Assembly (NCBI GenBank): GCA_013350335.1
Contig: CM023539.1
Span: forward strand, 33,218,631-33,282,630
Direction of reading: 5' to 3'
Length of the DNA stretch: 64,000 bases
Source of the DNA: Chimonanthus salicifolius
Taxonomy: Eukaryota; Streptophyta; Magnoliopsida; Laurales; Calycanthaceae
In this document: positions 1-11,043 of the stretch, piece after piece
How the letters are laid out: each line of letters begins with the position of its first letter
Numbering within the stretch: the first letter of the stretch is position 1
Notes under the pieces: generated by a model
What the model was told of the DNA's origin: nothing
The model's database searches: none
What the model saw: the letters and a program-made list of their open reading frames with translations, nothing else
Program-made: the position numbers and the translations under genes

Positions 1-900
1 GGAAGGCAGTCTTAGGAATGTCTTCCTCTCGAATCCGCAACTGATGGCAACCCGACCTCAGATCGATTTTCGAAAAGCACTTTGATCCCCTCAAAAGATC
101 AAAGAGGTCGTCTATTCTAGGCAACGGATACTTATTCTTAATAGTTACCTGGTTAAGCCGCTGGTAATCTATACACATCCTCATCGATCCATCCTTCTTT
201 TTCACAAAGAGAGCAGGTACGCCCCACGGCGAGTTGCTCTGACGGATAAAACCAAGTCTAAGAAGCTCTTCTACTTGCGTAGCTAGCTCTCTGCTCTGCC
301 GACGCCATTCGATAAGGTGCCATGGAAATTGAAGATGTTCCTGGCTGTAGGTCTATAACAAACTCTATCTCTCGGCGTGGAGGTAGCCTAGCCAACTGGT
401 CAGGAAATACATCCATAAGCTCACACACCACCCGAGGAGCAACAGACCCTACACCACCTACATCTTCCCAACCCATGCTTGCCACCACACTACCAGGATA
501 CGCCCTAAGGCCAGAGAAAGTGACTCTCATCTTTTCATAGGGTACCAACTTCTCCATAAACCTCTCACCGGTTGAGGAGACCCCATGAATTCTCCTCTGA
601 GAGCAGTCTAACAAGGCCTCAAAAACTGGCAACCAATCCATTCCAACGATGATGTCAAAGTCCGTCATTTCCAGAACCAGAAAATCATAGGACAACTCCA
701 CTCCACTAATTCAAAACACAAGATCTACACTCTTGGTTCACCAAAGCCTTCTTACCCAAGGGTGATACTACCATTAGCGGGTTAGCTACTTCTACCGGTT
801 TTAAACCCAATCTACCACAACAAGTTCTAGAAATAAAGGAATGCGAAGCACCGGTATCAAAAACACTCGACCCAAAAGACTAAAAAGATTAAGGGTACCT
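1..900 (-). pseudogene. Element A pol remnant: aspartic protease and start of reverse transcriptase
   Basis: This is the protease-RT part of a Ty3/gypsy pol read leftward and cut by the window edge. The protease active site DTGASHSFIS is at about 829-858, and the second protease signature DIIVGMDWL is at about 635-665. Next come an RT leader ([26 protein letters not shown]), then [15 protein letters not shown] and [13 protein letters not shown], with [13 protein letters not shown] near the left edge. The frame is broken three times: the DTGAS stretch is one frame off from the preceding gag frame (about 860-870), a stop follows near 705, and there is a one-base shift near 285 between MASAEQR and [10 protein letters not shown]. 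The catalytic RT box and everything downstream lie outside the window. RT and protease style fit the Tekay/Del chromovirus group, which is an inference. No intact product is possible. Confidence 0.9.
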
Positions 901-2042
901 TCCATCACAGTGTTCTCCACTGGCTCTTCCTTCTGAGTCCCAATCGAGTAGACTCTCCCCTGAGGACATCCTTGTCCTCTCCCCTGGCCGTTCCGAGGTG
1001 GTCCGTTCCTCTGTGCCACTGAGCCTCTGGAGGTCTGCTGAGAACCTCGACCGACAGACGGCTACGCCACAGAGAAAGAAACTCCTTCGCCTTGTGAAGG
1101 TGCCGCTTTACCAAGATATGGGCAGTCCTTAAATAGGTGCCCGGTCTGCTTGCAGTGAAAGCACACTTTCTCTCCTCCGGATGGGCAAAACTTGGAAGTA
1201 TGCCCAGGCTGGTTGCAGGTGTAGCACACGACTGGCCAGGAGTCAGACCAACTTGACTGACCTGCACTAGGCTGGCTCTTCTTGAAGAAGGGCCTCTTCT
1301 GCTGGTTGAACTTTGCCTTCTTGTTGGAAGAAGGTTTCTGGGTATCGTCAGTGCTTTGGTTGATGGAGTCCACCGCTTCTACCTTTGAAGCTCGCTCGAT
1401 GATCTCCTCCAAAGTGTCGAACACCACGCTAGCCACTTGCTACTACAGAAACAGTCTGAGTCCATTCTCAAAGTGCTAGACCTTCTCCTCTTCGTTTGAT
1501 GCGATCCACGGCACGAACTACATCAAGTCGATGAAGCGCATGGCATACTGTACCACGATGTCTGAACCTTGTTGGATGTTGAGGAACTCTCTCTTCCTCG
1601 CCTCCTGCATGGTCTTTGGAAAGTAACGGGCTAGAAAGGCTGCAGAGAACTCCTCCCACGACATTGGCTCGTGGTTACGAACCAAGCTCTTCGCTTCCCA
1701 CCACTCGTAGGTGTTTCCTTCAAGCTGGTACGCCGCCAAGATCACTCGCAAGTCGTCGGCGATAGCTAAGGTATTGAGGATCCGGCTAATCTGAGTCAGC
1801 CAGTTCTTTGCAGCACTAGGGTCTTTTGTCCTCGAGAAACTCATCGGGTTCCGACGCTTGAACTCCTTGAGAGCCGAGGTAGCTCTCTCCTCTGGGGTAC
1901 GGATTGGCAGGCGTCGCATGTTTTCAGCTATTTGCTGAAATGCTTCTACCGCCGCTCGAATAACCTCATTGGGTAGGTCACGGGGTGAAAGACTTGTCCT
2001 CCTCCCACGATAATTGGTTCCGTTTGCGTTGGGTCCTGACAT
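901..2042 (-). pseudogene. Element A gag remnant with two CCHC zinc knuckles
   Basis: Capsid/nucleocapsid polyprotein of element A. It starts at the ATG at 2042, directly after the leader. Residues about 60-174 match the Ty3 gag core (FSRTKDP..AKNWL, YEWWEAK, MSWEEFSAAFLARYFP, KREFLNIQQG). A TAG at 1518-1520 and a double TAG near 1443-1448 break the same frame. The frame then continues through a K/S-rich linker to two zinc knuckles, CYTCNQPGHTSKFC (1185-1226) and CFHCKQTGHLFKDC (1122-1163), both with all four ligands. A further stop at 1062-1064 is followed by a G/R-rich tail (about 960-1020) of the kind that binds RNA. It runs into the protease region at about 900. Confidence 0.9.
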
Positions 2043-2546
2043 CTGTTATTTACACTTGTAAATATCATTAACCATTTTAAGAAACTTATTAAAGCAAAAC
2101 ACACAAGTTGCAACAGTTTCATTAGAATTCATTCAAATTTTAATACAAGTATAAGGGTTAGTAGGGTATGAAAACCCTTCAAAACAACAAAACAACTCAA
2201 CCTTTACAACAAAAATCTCCCCGATGCCCCCAACACATTCTAACCTAATCCTCCGAAGAAGATCCTGCTTCATCACCAAAATAAAAGAAATTGTCCAGAT
2301 AAGTCTCTGACTTATGTCCGAACACTCCGCAAGTCAAGCAAGGTATAATCCCTGGCCTTCCAACATAAGGACAATTAGTCCTTGCACTCCCATGCCCGCA
2401 GAGTCCGCAAACAGGGCACTCAAAGTACTCAACATTGCTCGACATCTGTACCACAAAACAGGAAAATGTCAAAAATAATTGCAGTACTAAAGCAAAATCA
2501 AGTCTAAGTAGGTTGTAACCCATCACAGTCCTAGAGTTGAACCTAC
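2043..2546 (-). other. 5' leader of element A
   Basis: The untranslated leader lies between the primer binding site and the gag start. It is AT-rich and holds the small zinc-knuckle-like ORF listed separately. No other gene is seen. Confidence 0.7.
2245..2445 (-). CDS. Small zinc-knuckle-like ORF (66 aa) in the leader of element A
   Basis: This ORF begins MSSNVEYFECPVC and ends EAGSSSED. It carries CPVCGLCGHGSARTNC (C-x2-C-x4-H-x6-C), then CLTCGVFGHKSETY (C-x2-C-x4-H, last Cys replaced by Tyr), and an acidic C-terminus. It sits upstream of gag and downstream of the PBS on the same strand, so it would be on the genomic RNA. The frame is open although neighbouring gag and pol frames are broken. 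An ATG at 2445 is chosen because the sequence before it resembles leader. I do not recognise a family. It could be a captured nucleocapsid knuckle, a short upstream ORF, or chance, though two knuckle patterns in 66 residues make chance less likely. Confidence 0.45.
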   Translation of the reverse strand: MSSNVEYFECPVCGLCGHGSARTNCPYVGRPGIIPCLTCGVFGHKSETYLDNFFYFGDEAGSSSED

Positions 2547-2558
2547 GCTCTGATACCA
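2547..2558 (-). promoter_or_regulatory. Primer binding site of element A (tRNA-iMet type)
   Basis: The minus strand reads TGGTATCAGAGC, the complement of the initiator tRNA-Met 3' end. It is three bases inside the LTR edge at 2562. This fixes the orientation of element A as leftward. Confidence 0.92.
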
Positions 2559-2561
2559 AGC

Positions 2562-4344
2562 TGTCACGCCCCGACCCGAAGGTGAGCCCGGAACAAGACT
2601 GATTTTTTTTTTTTTGACTAACCAAGATAATCTAACGCAAGCATTCTAACTGGGCCGGATCAACAGTTGGGCCCAGAGGTTACACATGATCCCAACATAT
2701 GGACTCAAACATGTACCATAAGTCTGATACCAACAAAGGCACAACAACGACATAACATAGAATCGCAAAAAATCCAACTTTGATTTATCATTCAAAACAT
2801 CACCAGAGTTACTACAGAAACGCAGTAGTTTAATACATTACGTTTAAATAAATTAAATACCACATCCAGTACGTAATAAAAACAAAAGGTTCCCAAAACC
2901 AACAAATAAAGATAAGGCTATTCCCCTCAGGGGGAATCCCGAAACACCGCCGCAGCTTATCCACCCTAAGCTTGAAAAAGAGGGTTCTCCTCCTCAGGTT
3001 CATCTCCTGAAAGATGAGTGGGGTGAGCTAACTTTCCTAATAAAGGAAATATAACAGTGCAGTTAAGTAATCAACAGGTTAGCATAATAATCAACAGTTG
3101 GAATAAATATCTCATGCTTGATCACAAATAAGCATAATATTATCATCATTCTCATAATTCATCATTTCTTTTCCAATACTGCTATCATCCAACGTAACGC
3201 CTGCCAACTACGCTGAGACCATTGTATTAAGTCCCGACACGGTCAAAATACATCCTTGCAAGTACATCTCCGGCTCTACCATAGCCGATACTGACACTCT
3301 GAAGTCAGCAACTGTCGACACCCGTGGTCCAGTAGACGTAAACCATCTCCCATATGGCCGATATTGGTTCAATAGTCAAGGCACGTGGAGCAGTCTTATA
3401 CATTTCATAACATCATAGGCACTCTTAACATAGTGCGTCAAGTCTAGGCACATGAGTGGGTTCACCAAAATTGAAACCACTCATTGCTCAATACGAATGT
3501 CAAATAAACCTGTTTACATCACGCTGTAAAGTTAAGTTCCCTCACCGTATATGTGTGGTTTCGCGGTCTCTGTTCAAATAACACACAAGTGCACAATCAA
3601 TATACAGATCAAATACATGCACACAAGTAGTATTTCGAAATCATACTGGTTTTTCCCAAAATATCCAAGGTACATGGAATTGAGTCTCCTACTTGGTTTC
3701 TATCCTTTTTAAATTACAATAATCCACAAGATAGAATAATAAGGTGCTCAGTACAAAACTCATATTGTCTTCTAGGCATTGACCAGATTGACTTATTGAG
3801 TTAGGTCCAGATCCTCAGGTCACTTCTCGGTTGTCTTCTGGATAGGACCAGATCTGGCATTTTGAGTTAGGCCTCCAGGTCACCCACTACCCGACAATAT
3901 AGCGTTGGCCTGAAAGTGAGATCACTCAATGCCAGATCAATAGGGTCGGCCTGGAACTGAATACAATAGTATTTACACTATAGTAATAAGAGAAGAGGGG
4001 TTAGTACATTTTTAATTAAAAAAGGGTACTAACATTACATCACATGCATTTACAATAATCAACTAAGATTAGATATTCAAAAACTGGGTCCCTCGGAACA
4101 TGCTTCGGAACCAGGTACAGTGGCTTCGGATCATCCGAACCACACCTAAACTAGTCATTGACCTCGGAACATGGGTCTGACTTCGGACCATCCGAAGATC
4201 AGGTATCGGACCATCCGAAGTCCATCCGAACTGAAAAGAAATCCGAAAACAAGTCTCCTTGGGTCTGGGTGCCTCGGAACGTCCAAAGTATGGTTCGGAA
4301 CGTCCGAGTGGATTCGGTCCTTCCAAGCTCTACTCGGTATGTCC
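2562..4344 (-). repeat. Element A 5' LTR, part next to the PBS
   Basis: On the plus strand the LTR opens TGTCACGCCCCG, next to the PBS. It is interrupted at 4344 by element B and resumes at 16117. With B and the duplicated target removed, the LTR is about 3.2 kb and ends GGGTATTACA at 17547, giving TG...CA ends. It contains a palindrome array from about 4075 onward. No gene is seen. The partner LTR is outside the window. Confidence 0.85.
4075..4344. repeat. TCGGA/TCCGA palindrome array in LTR A (left part)
   Basis: Repeated short inverted repeats of the form TTCGGACCATCCGAA (6-bp arms, 3-base loop) occur near 4124, 4181, 4204, 4272 and 4294, with small variations. The array continues at 16112-16250 on the far side of element B. 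Element B is inserted in one unit, between TCGGTATGTCC and CGTCCGAAAG. Confidence 0.85.
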
Positions 4345-5784
4345 TGTAACACCCTGAAATTTCAAAGATAACAACTTATATAAATTTATTCATATTTACG
4401 GAATTGCCATTGTGATGTATGTGATTTGAATTTAAATGGGTTAATGGTTCAATCAAGACCCAAAGGATGGTACTTTTATTTACAAAACAAATAAATGGAT
4501 AAGATGAACTTAAACGGGTCAAGAATCATAATTGGGTCAAATTTCGTTAAATGGGTCAAAATGGCCAAATTGGACCCAATGGGGCGGGTTTGACTTTGTT
4601 GATCACTAAGTAAGTCCAAGATTGATTAAATTGGGACTGTTTGGATTTTGAAAATGGAATTAATAGTTGAGTTAAATAAGTGGGCTGATTTAGAATAATT
4701 ATATTGAGTGAGTTGATTAAAATAAATTTAAGTAAGTGAGTTGTTAAATAAGTTTTAATTAAGTGGTGTGTGAAGTGAAAGAATTGATGATTCAAACTCA
4801 CCTCACGCCACACGTTGAAGGGCAGCTAGAGGGGGTGGGGGAGTTTCATCTCAAAGATGAAACCCCCACTCATAGTCTTTAATGAGAAGTTATTCAAATT
4901 CAAATCATGGGACGTTGGTTGCATGAGACATTGCATGCATGTAACGTCTACTAGGGAGTTAAGTTGGTGAGAGTTATTTTTCAAGGGTTAATCCATATGC
5001 ACGTTGGATAATATGTAGGCTTTATTCCATGCATGAAACCCCCCAAATGGGGTATTGGTGAGAATCAAGGGAGGTGGAGTTCCATAAGGGTTATGGCATT
5101 TCAAATTCAAATAATATAGGCTACAACGTTGGGGCTCATGGGTGTTTCACATTTTTGGATGAAACTTCTAGATGGGAAATGAATGGGATTTGAGGAGGTT
5201 ACTCAAAGACTTTGCATGGGAGACGTTGGTTGCTTGGGGTGTTTCATTTCATAGATGAAACCCCCAAGTAACATAAAGAACTTTGATTAAGGTGAGGTGA
5301 GTTACACAAGGTTAACCTTGGGCTGGTTTTGGTTAAACAAAGGGCTCTCATTTTACTCCCTCTACCGCTCTCTTTCTTGGACTGTTATCATCTCTCTAAG
5401 ATCAAGAACAGCAGCTGGTTATTGATATGAAATCAGTCCTTGATTGATTTATTTCACCAAGACAAAAGCATACATTGAGCAAAGGGTTGGCATCAAGGTT
5501 CCCCATCCAAAGCCAATATTCTATCTATTTCTCTAATCCATACCTTAGCCGAATCATTTCAAGGACAGCAACAAAATCAGTCTCAGCCCAAAGAACAGTA
5601 AGAAAGAAGGAGAGGTCAAGGAAATAAAGGGTCAAGAAAGGAGTCAAAAGAACCGAAGGAGACGCGGTATTCGTAAGTGCATTTTGAACCTTTGTTTAAT
5701 AGATTGGTTAAGAAAATGAGATCTGGCCATCGTATGGCCAGATCCATCAATGGTTTAAATATAGGAATGTGATGTTTAAAAGTG

Positions 5785-6585
5785 GTAAAATATGGACCAT
5801 AGGGTTCGACCCTTTGGATAGCCGAACCCCATGAGAAAATTTGGTGAATTCTATGGTGTTTGAAAGACAAAAATCCATATTTTGAAGTGGGGCTTTTAAA
5901 AGATTTTTATATGGAATTAAGCTTACTGTTTTGGAGTAGATATGCATAGCTGAACCATGTTTATGTAATGTTAATTTGCTGATTAATATCATAGATAAAT
6001 ATTGGTGGGTTTTCATTAAGAGAACCATATGGCCGAACCCCATGGACTGTTTTGTGGGATATTTGGATTATGATAATGAATGTTTTATGCTTATGATTTT
6101 CGAAATTACATATGTCAATTATGGACTTAGTATTAAGGTGATTAAACAGGAAAGATGATGGAACATGGGGTTAAAATCTATAGGGTGAGGTTCGGCCATG
6201 TTGTGTGGCCGAACCCCACCAATTGTCATTTGATGGATTTGATGATTTGTTCATGATGAATTTGGGCAAATAAGATATATGAATAAAGGGTTTAAATGAC
6301 CAAAGTAAATAGTGAGGTTCGGCCATGTTGTATGGCTGAACCCCACTAAGGTGGTTTGGTGATGGACTTTATTTTCTAAGGAAAAATTAAGCAAAGGGTA
6401 GTATAGTGGCATTATTGTAAATATGGATGAAAAGATGAAATGATCAAAATAATGGATATATGAGCCAAAAACCAAGGTTTATTTGGAGGATTTGGTTGTT
6501 TGAATGTTTATGGAGTAAAATAAAAAGAGACCAAAGTTTTAAATGGGTGAGGTTCGGCCATGGGGTATGGCCGAACCCCACAAAG
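5785..6585 (+). repeat. GGTTCGGCCAT/ATGGCCGAACC hairpin array in the 5' LTR of B
   Basis: Units occur near 5787-5827 (degenerate), 6025-6040 (only the right arm left), 6188-6220, 6312-6347 and 6548-6582. Each has 11-12 bp arms and a 4-9 base loop. The spacing is irregular, about 100-240 bp, so this is not a simple tandem repeat. Confidence 0.85.
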
Positions 6586-6877
6586 TAGATTTTTGGAATT
6601 TAGATCAAATTAGAATCATATGGTCAAATGATTAACTTGTTGTTATATACATAGGGTATTTGGATTTCAAGAACGGTGTACAAGCCGTGATCGGAAGACA
6701 GCTCAAAGGAAGGGTCAAACAAAGTAATCTAGTGTAGGTTTCCTACCTTTATTGTAACCACACTCCTATTTACTGTTTTAAGTTGATTTTGATAAGTTTT
6801 GGTGAATGTAAAGTTATATTTCTAAATGCAATGTTTGCATAGACATCTCATGTATCGCATGGGATAATGGTGTTGTA

Positions 6878-7030
6878 ACCGGAGGCCACACTCCATCGGG
6901 GCATCCGAAAGACCACTGTAGGGTACCCTGATGATGAGAATCCCATCAGGAGGAATCCGGAGGCCACGTTCCGTCTGGGAGTCCGAAAGACCAATATAGG
7001 TTACCTTGACGATGAGAATCCCGTCAAGTG
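6878..7030 (+). repeat. Twofold direct repeat in LTR B
   Basis: Two copies of a roughly 75-bp unit run from CCGGAGGCCACACTCC through GAAAGACCACTGTAGG to GAGAATCCC. The same unit appears in the 3' LTR (15238-15390), in solo LTR D (27738-27895) and, inverted, in G and I. Confidence 0.85.
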
Positions 7031-7621
7031 ATGACTACGTTGAATGGTGATGGGTGGGACTCATTACATATTCATTTCATACATAGCATGTTTTTATGGA
7101 ATTTTGTCACACTTGTATTATTATTATACTATTTGCATGTTTTCGACTAACTATGTGGTATCCCTATTCGGAAACACTATTGGGTGCGTTGATCTAAAGC
7201 CCTATCTATATCCTTAGTGGATAACGCCGGAAAGTCAAAGATTGAGGATCGAGAAGGGGACCAAGCAAGGAAACTTGGGCGGTTTGAATGACTTGGAATG
7301 AACTTTGAATGGACTATTTATGGACTTGTTATTTGATTTATTCGGACAATGTAATTTGGTAATTAGTTGTGTTGGCATGTAATAAGTAGTTAGGTAGATG
7401 CTATGGTTTGCTTTATTTTGGATGGTTTGGAATGAATGGTAGACTAAGGTTATTTGGTAATTTTGGAAAATAAATCTTGTACTTTGCTATCTTAAGTTAA
7501 AAATGGATTAGTCTTAGGATCTATTATAACCCCAGTTAGTTTAAGACTAAGTTATTTCCGCAAGTTGTATTTGTACCATGTGCGGATCAGTTTTATGGAC
7601 TTAGTTCATACGCACATGGGT

Positions 7622-7680
7622 TTGGCCAGTTAAGGGTCGGATTTAGAGATCCGAACTCAACTCGCATCGTCACATTCCGC
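7622..7680 (+). promoter_or_regulatory. Conserved long stem-loop near the LTR end
   Basis: GGCCAGTTAAGGGTCGGA pairs with TCCGAACTCAACTC across a short loop. The same structure occurs at the matching place in B 3' (15980-16038), C (20882-20940), D (28420-28475), F (32560-32620) and, inverted, in G (32939-32995) and I (51351-51415). Arm bases differ between families while pairing is largely kept. The function is unknown; it would lie in the R/U5 RNA. Confidence 0.7.
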
Positions 7681-7762
7681 CCCGGTCACTTGTTGATTAT
7701 TATTATATTTTAAAAAAAAATAAACTCTGAAAATTAGAGTGAAAAGGGCACGGTGTTACAGT

Positions 7763-7774
7763 TGGTATCAGAGC
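7763..7774 (+). promoter_or_regulatory. Primer binding site of element B (tRNA-iMet type)
   Basis: TGGTATCAGAGC lies two bases after the 5' LTR, which ends at 7760. Confidence 0.95.
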
Positions 7775-8164
7775 GAAACGGGAAGTTGAATCTTCTGAAG
7801 TAAGATTAAGACGATTTCATGTCTCACTGACGGATAAGAATCCCAACTGACCGACTCTTCGGAGTGCGCTGACTGGGGGCCGGATTAATTTACTTCGTGG
7901 ACTCAGACTGAACAAATCAATCTGAGAACAACAGTGAAAGATAGCAAAAGTACAGTATTATAATTGATCTATCAAACATAGCAAAATAGGATATACATCC
8001 CCTAATTTTTCCCCGAATTGAGAAAAACAAACAAATAGGGACTTAGAAATTTCCCCAAAAACAAAAGAAAATCAAGATTGCTTATTTAGAAATCTCCCCA
8101 AAGTAGTGAAAACACAAACTGTATGAAGAAACTAAGTCAATTATATTTTCATGACTTAGGAAAA

Positions 8165-9481
8165 ATGGCACCAAAAAGAAAGATCCTACAAAGTAAGAAA
8201 GGGAAAGAAAAAGAGATACCACTCGTTCGGCATGAGGAAGGAAGGGAAAGATCTCCACCAGAGGAAGAGCATTCTCAGCCTAAAGAAGGGGCTAGAAAAA
8301 CACATAATGAGGAAGAGTCACATCATTCTGAAAGGTCACATCACTCTGAAAAGTCACACCATTCTAAGGAGTCTCATCATTCTCGGCGAGAAAGGAAGGA
8401 GCGGGAATACTCATCTCGGAAGGAGGGAGAAGGGAACAGTGGTTTATATATACCACATGTGCCGCCTGAACTTCAGGGCTTAGTTTAAGCAGTGGTAACC
8501 TCTGTACTCCAACAACATATGAATGAGAGTGAAAGTTCCAGGGACGCCAGTGACCGGAGTATGGCTCGAGAATTTCAGCAACAGCGTCCTCCCTATTTCA
8601 AAGGGAAGGAAGGGGCTGTCGGAGCTGAGCACTGGCTGAAGAAGATCACTCAGATCTTAAATTTACTTAAGATTTCGAGTCATACCGACATGATTCTACT
8701 AACTACTTCAAAACTGATAGAAGATGTCGGTAAATGGTGGGAGGTAGTGGAGAAGCAGAGGGCACTCATACCAGTTAGGGAGAGGATGGCCATGACATGG
8801 AATGAGTTTTCAGCAACTTTTCTGGAACATTACTTTCCGGAGGAGGAGAAGGAGCGACAGACGCAAGCCTTTCTGTCCTTGGTACAGGGCTCTATGACGG
8901 TGGCAGAGTATCACTGGGAATTTCTCAGTTTATCCATTTATGCATTCTATATGGTGGACACAGAACATCGCAGAGCAAGGAAGTTTGAGAGGGGTTTACG
9001 GCCAAATATCATGGCCAAAGTGACCATATTCAAGTGCACCACATTGGCTGAGGTGGTCAGCAAGGCCACAATAGCAGAACATGAGTTGAATGCAATGGTG
9101 CGGTTTGACAACCGCCGAGCTCCAAGTGGGAGGGGTGGGTTCCAGCCCAACAAGAGGTTCCGTCCGAACTTCAGTAGACCCTCACCATCTACTGGGTCCA
9201 CAGGGGGCTTTCGTCCCAATCAGCCCTCCCCATCTGCATCAGTCACCCAGTCATTCAGAGGGGTGAACAACTATTTCCATTGTGATCAGCCGGGTCACTT
9301 CAAGAGAGACTGTCCTAAGCTCAATAAGCTCCATATTCTAGAGGATCTTTCCGTCCACCAGCTAGGCCAGCTAACTCCCGAGGAGGCAGGACTTATAATC
9401 AGGTGGGTAGGGCGCCTAATCCTACCGGATCTAGACAACTATTTGCTCTGGAACCTCCTGAGGATGTGGATCATTCTGTGA
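8165..9481 (+). pseudogene. Element B gag with N-terminal HHS repeats, broken
   Basis: Gag polyprotein of element B. The ATG at 8165 (MAPKRKILQSKKGKEKE) is preferred; an in-frame ATG at 8123 would add 14 residues. A charged N-terminus holds four SHHSE[RK] repeats (8322-8395). One TAA (8486-8488) interrupts the frame, which then continues through the gag core (PPYFKGKEGAVGAEHWL, KWWEVVEKQRA, MTWNEFSATFLEHYFP, FLSLVQGSMTVAEY) and an R/G/P/S-rich linker. The zinc knuckle at about 9277-9318 reads YFHCDQPGHFKRDC, so the first zinc ligand is Tyr instead of Cys. After the knuckle the frame runs to a stop at 9481, while protease continues in another frame. The family size and order are otherwise normal. 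Confidence 0.92.
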
Positions 9482-9578
9482 TTCAAGGTATGGCAGTTGT
9501 CAATAGTTCTTATGCTTATGCATTGTTTGATTTTGGAGCATCGTACTCTTTTATATCTGCATCCTTTATCGCCAAAGA
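9404..9578 (+). pseudogene. Element B protease remnant, active site changed and second half missing
   Basis: In the frame beginning GRAPNPTGSRQLFALEPP, the conserved strand ALFDFGASYSFIS is at about 9520-9558. Family proteases have D-S/T-G-A here, so this copy has Phe in place of the Ser/Thr. The frame ends with a stop at about 9576-9578. The next recognisable coding (9585 onward) is already the protease-RT linker PERKQYIVRADKQSR. The middle and second half of the protease, including the I-x-GMDWL signature still visible in element A, are therefore deleted. The junction shows no inserted sequence. Confidence 0.85.
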
Positions 9579-11043
9579 GTGACATTTTGGTCACCCGAGA
9601 GAAAGCAGTATATAGTTCGTGCCGACAAGCAAAGTAGACTGCAGGAAGGTTTGCATCATTTGGTGTTGAACAATATTGTCATCAACAAAGCACCAGTCAC
9701 TGAGCTTCCAGCAATTGTGAAAGAATTTACTGATGTCTTTCCAAAAGAACTCCCTGGTATACCACCTATGAGGGAGCTCAATTTCGAGATCAAGCTGTAT
9801 CCTGGTACTTCACCAGTGTCTCTACCCCATTATTGGATGGCACCAGCAGAAATGTCAAAGTTGAAGAAGCAGCTTGATGAGTTACTCAGACTGGGTTGCA
9901 TTCGGAACAGCACATCATCATGGGGAGCTCCAGTGTTGTTCGTGAAAAAGAAATTCACTCAGAATGTGTGTGGACTACCGGAAGTTGAATCAGCTAACTG
10001 TCCGGAACAAGTATCCTCTACCCAGGATCGATGATTTATTCTATCAGTTGAGGGGATCCAGTCACTTTTCCAAGATTGACCTGATGTCCGGTTATCATCA
10101 AATCCGGGTTAGGGAGGAAGATATAGAGAAGACAACTTTCAGAACACGGTATGGACTATTTGAATTTGTAGTCATGCCTTTTGGGCTTACCAACGCACCG
10201 GCTGTGTTCATGGACTTAGTGAACAGAATCTTCCGTCCATATCTGGATCGGTTTGTTATAGTGTTCATTGACGATATCCTGATCTATTCCAAGAATCAAG
10301 AGGATCATGCTGAGCATCTACGAATAGTATTGAACACCTTGAGACAGAACAAACTGTATGCCAAAGCAAGCAAATGAGAATTTTGGCTACCTGAGGTCAA
10401 ATTCTTAGGGCATGTTATAACAGCTGATGGTATAGCCGTTGATCCGGCAAAGGTGGCAGCAATGAGGGAGTGGAAAGCACCGAAAAATGTCATTGAGATC
10501 TGTAGCTTCCTGGGTTTGGCTGGATATTATAGGAAGTTCATCATGGATTTCTCTAAAATAGCATCTCCATTGACTCGACTCACTCAGAAAGGGGTCAAAT
10601 ATGAGTGGTCAGAGTTGTGCAATCAGAGGTTTGAGGAGCTGAAAGAGAGACTTACAACTGCTCCTATTTTAGTTTTGCGGGAAAGAGGCAAAGGTTATGA
10701 GGTACAATGCGATGCATCAGGAGAGGGACTGGGATGTTCACTCATGCAACGTGATCGTGTGGTGGCATATGGTTCAAGACAACTAAAGATACATAAACGC
10801 CTCTACCCCACACATGATCTGGAATTAGCTGTGGTGGTCTTCGCTCTTAAAAACTGGAGACACTATCTATATGGTGAGAAGTTTGAAGTATTTTCAGATC
10901 ACAAGAGCTTGAAGTATTTATTTGATCAGAAAGAGCTCAACTTGAGGCAGCGCAGATGGATGGAATACTTGGCAGATTATGAGTTTGCGCTCCGGTATCA
11001 TCTGGGGAAGGCCAACAAGGTGGCGGATGCTCTTAGTCGTATG
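9579..11043 (+). pseudogene. Element B reverse transcriptase and RNase H, broken
   Basis: RT-RNase H region of pol. The linker VFPKELPGIPPMRELNFEI is followed by the RT fingers ([13 protein letters not shown]). A small indel near 9950-9960 shifts the frame, which resumes as [20 protein letters not shown]. The palm has [15 protein letters not shown], the catalytic FIDDILIYS (about 10264-10290) and [16 protein letters not shown] at 10375-10377 replaces a sense codon between KASK and EFWL. RNase H follows with [45 protein letters not shown] and [12 protein letters not shown], so its D-E-D-D residues are present. Apart from the stop and shift this is near family length. Confidence 0.95.

Larger units (their letters stand above)
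4345..7760 (+). repeat. Element B 5' LTR (3416 bp)
   Basis: Opens TGTAACACCCTG and ends CGGTGTTACA. The first kilobase (U3) is rich in GGGTCAA and GATGAAAC-type motifs. A CT-rich stretch near 5360-5400 could mark the transcription start. After it come the GGTTCGGCCAT hairpins, the GTAGGTTTCCTAC hairpin at about 6733-6747, a repeated CCGGAGGCCAC block at 6878-7030 and a stem-loop near 7622-7680. Compared with the 3' LTR there are about six substitutions in the first 160 bp and several indels. No gene is seen. Confidence 0.95.

Noticed and set aside
2547..2558. tRNA-Met genes at GCTCTGATACCA sites
   Set aside because: Only 12-13 bases match; no cloverleaf follows. They are primer binding sites.
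8123..8164. ATG at 8123 as the gag start of element B
   Set aside because: In frame and possible, but MAPKRK at 8165 fits the basic N-terminus better; I keep 8165 and note the alternative.
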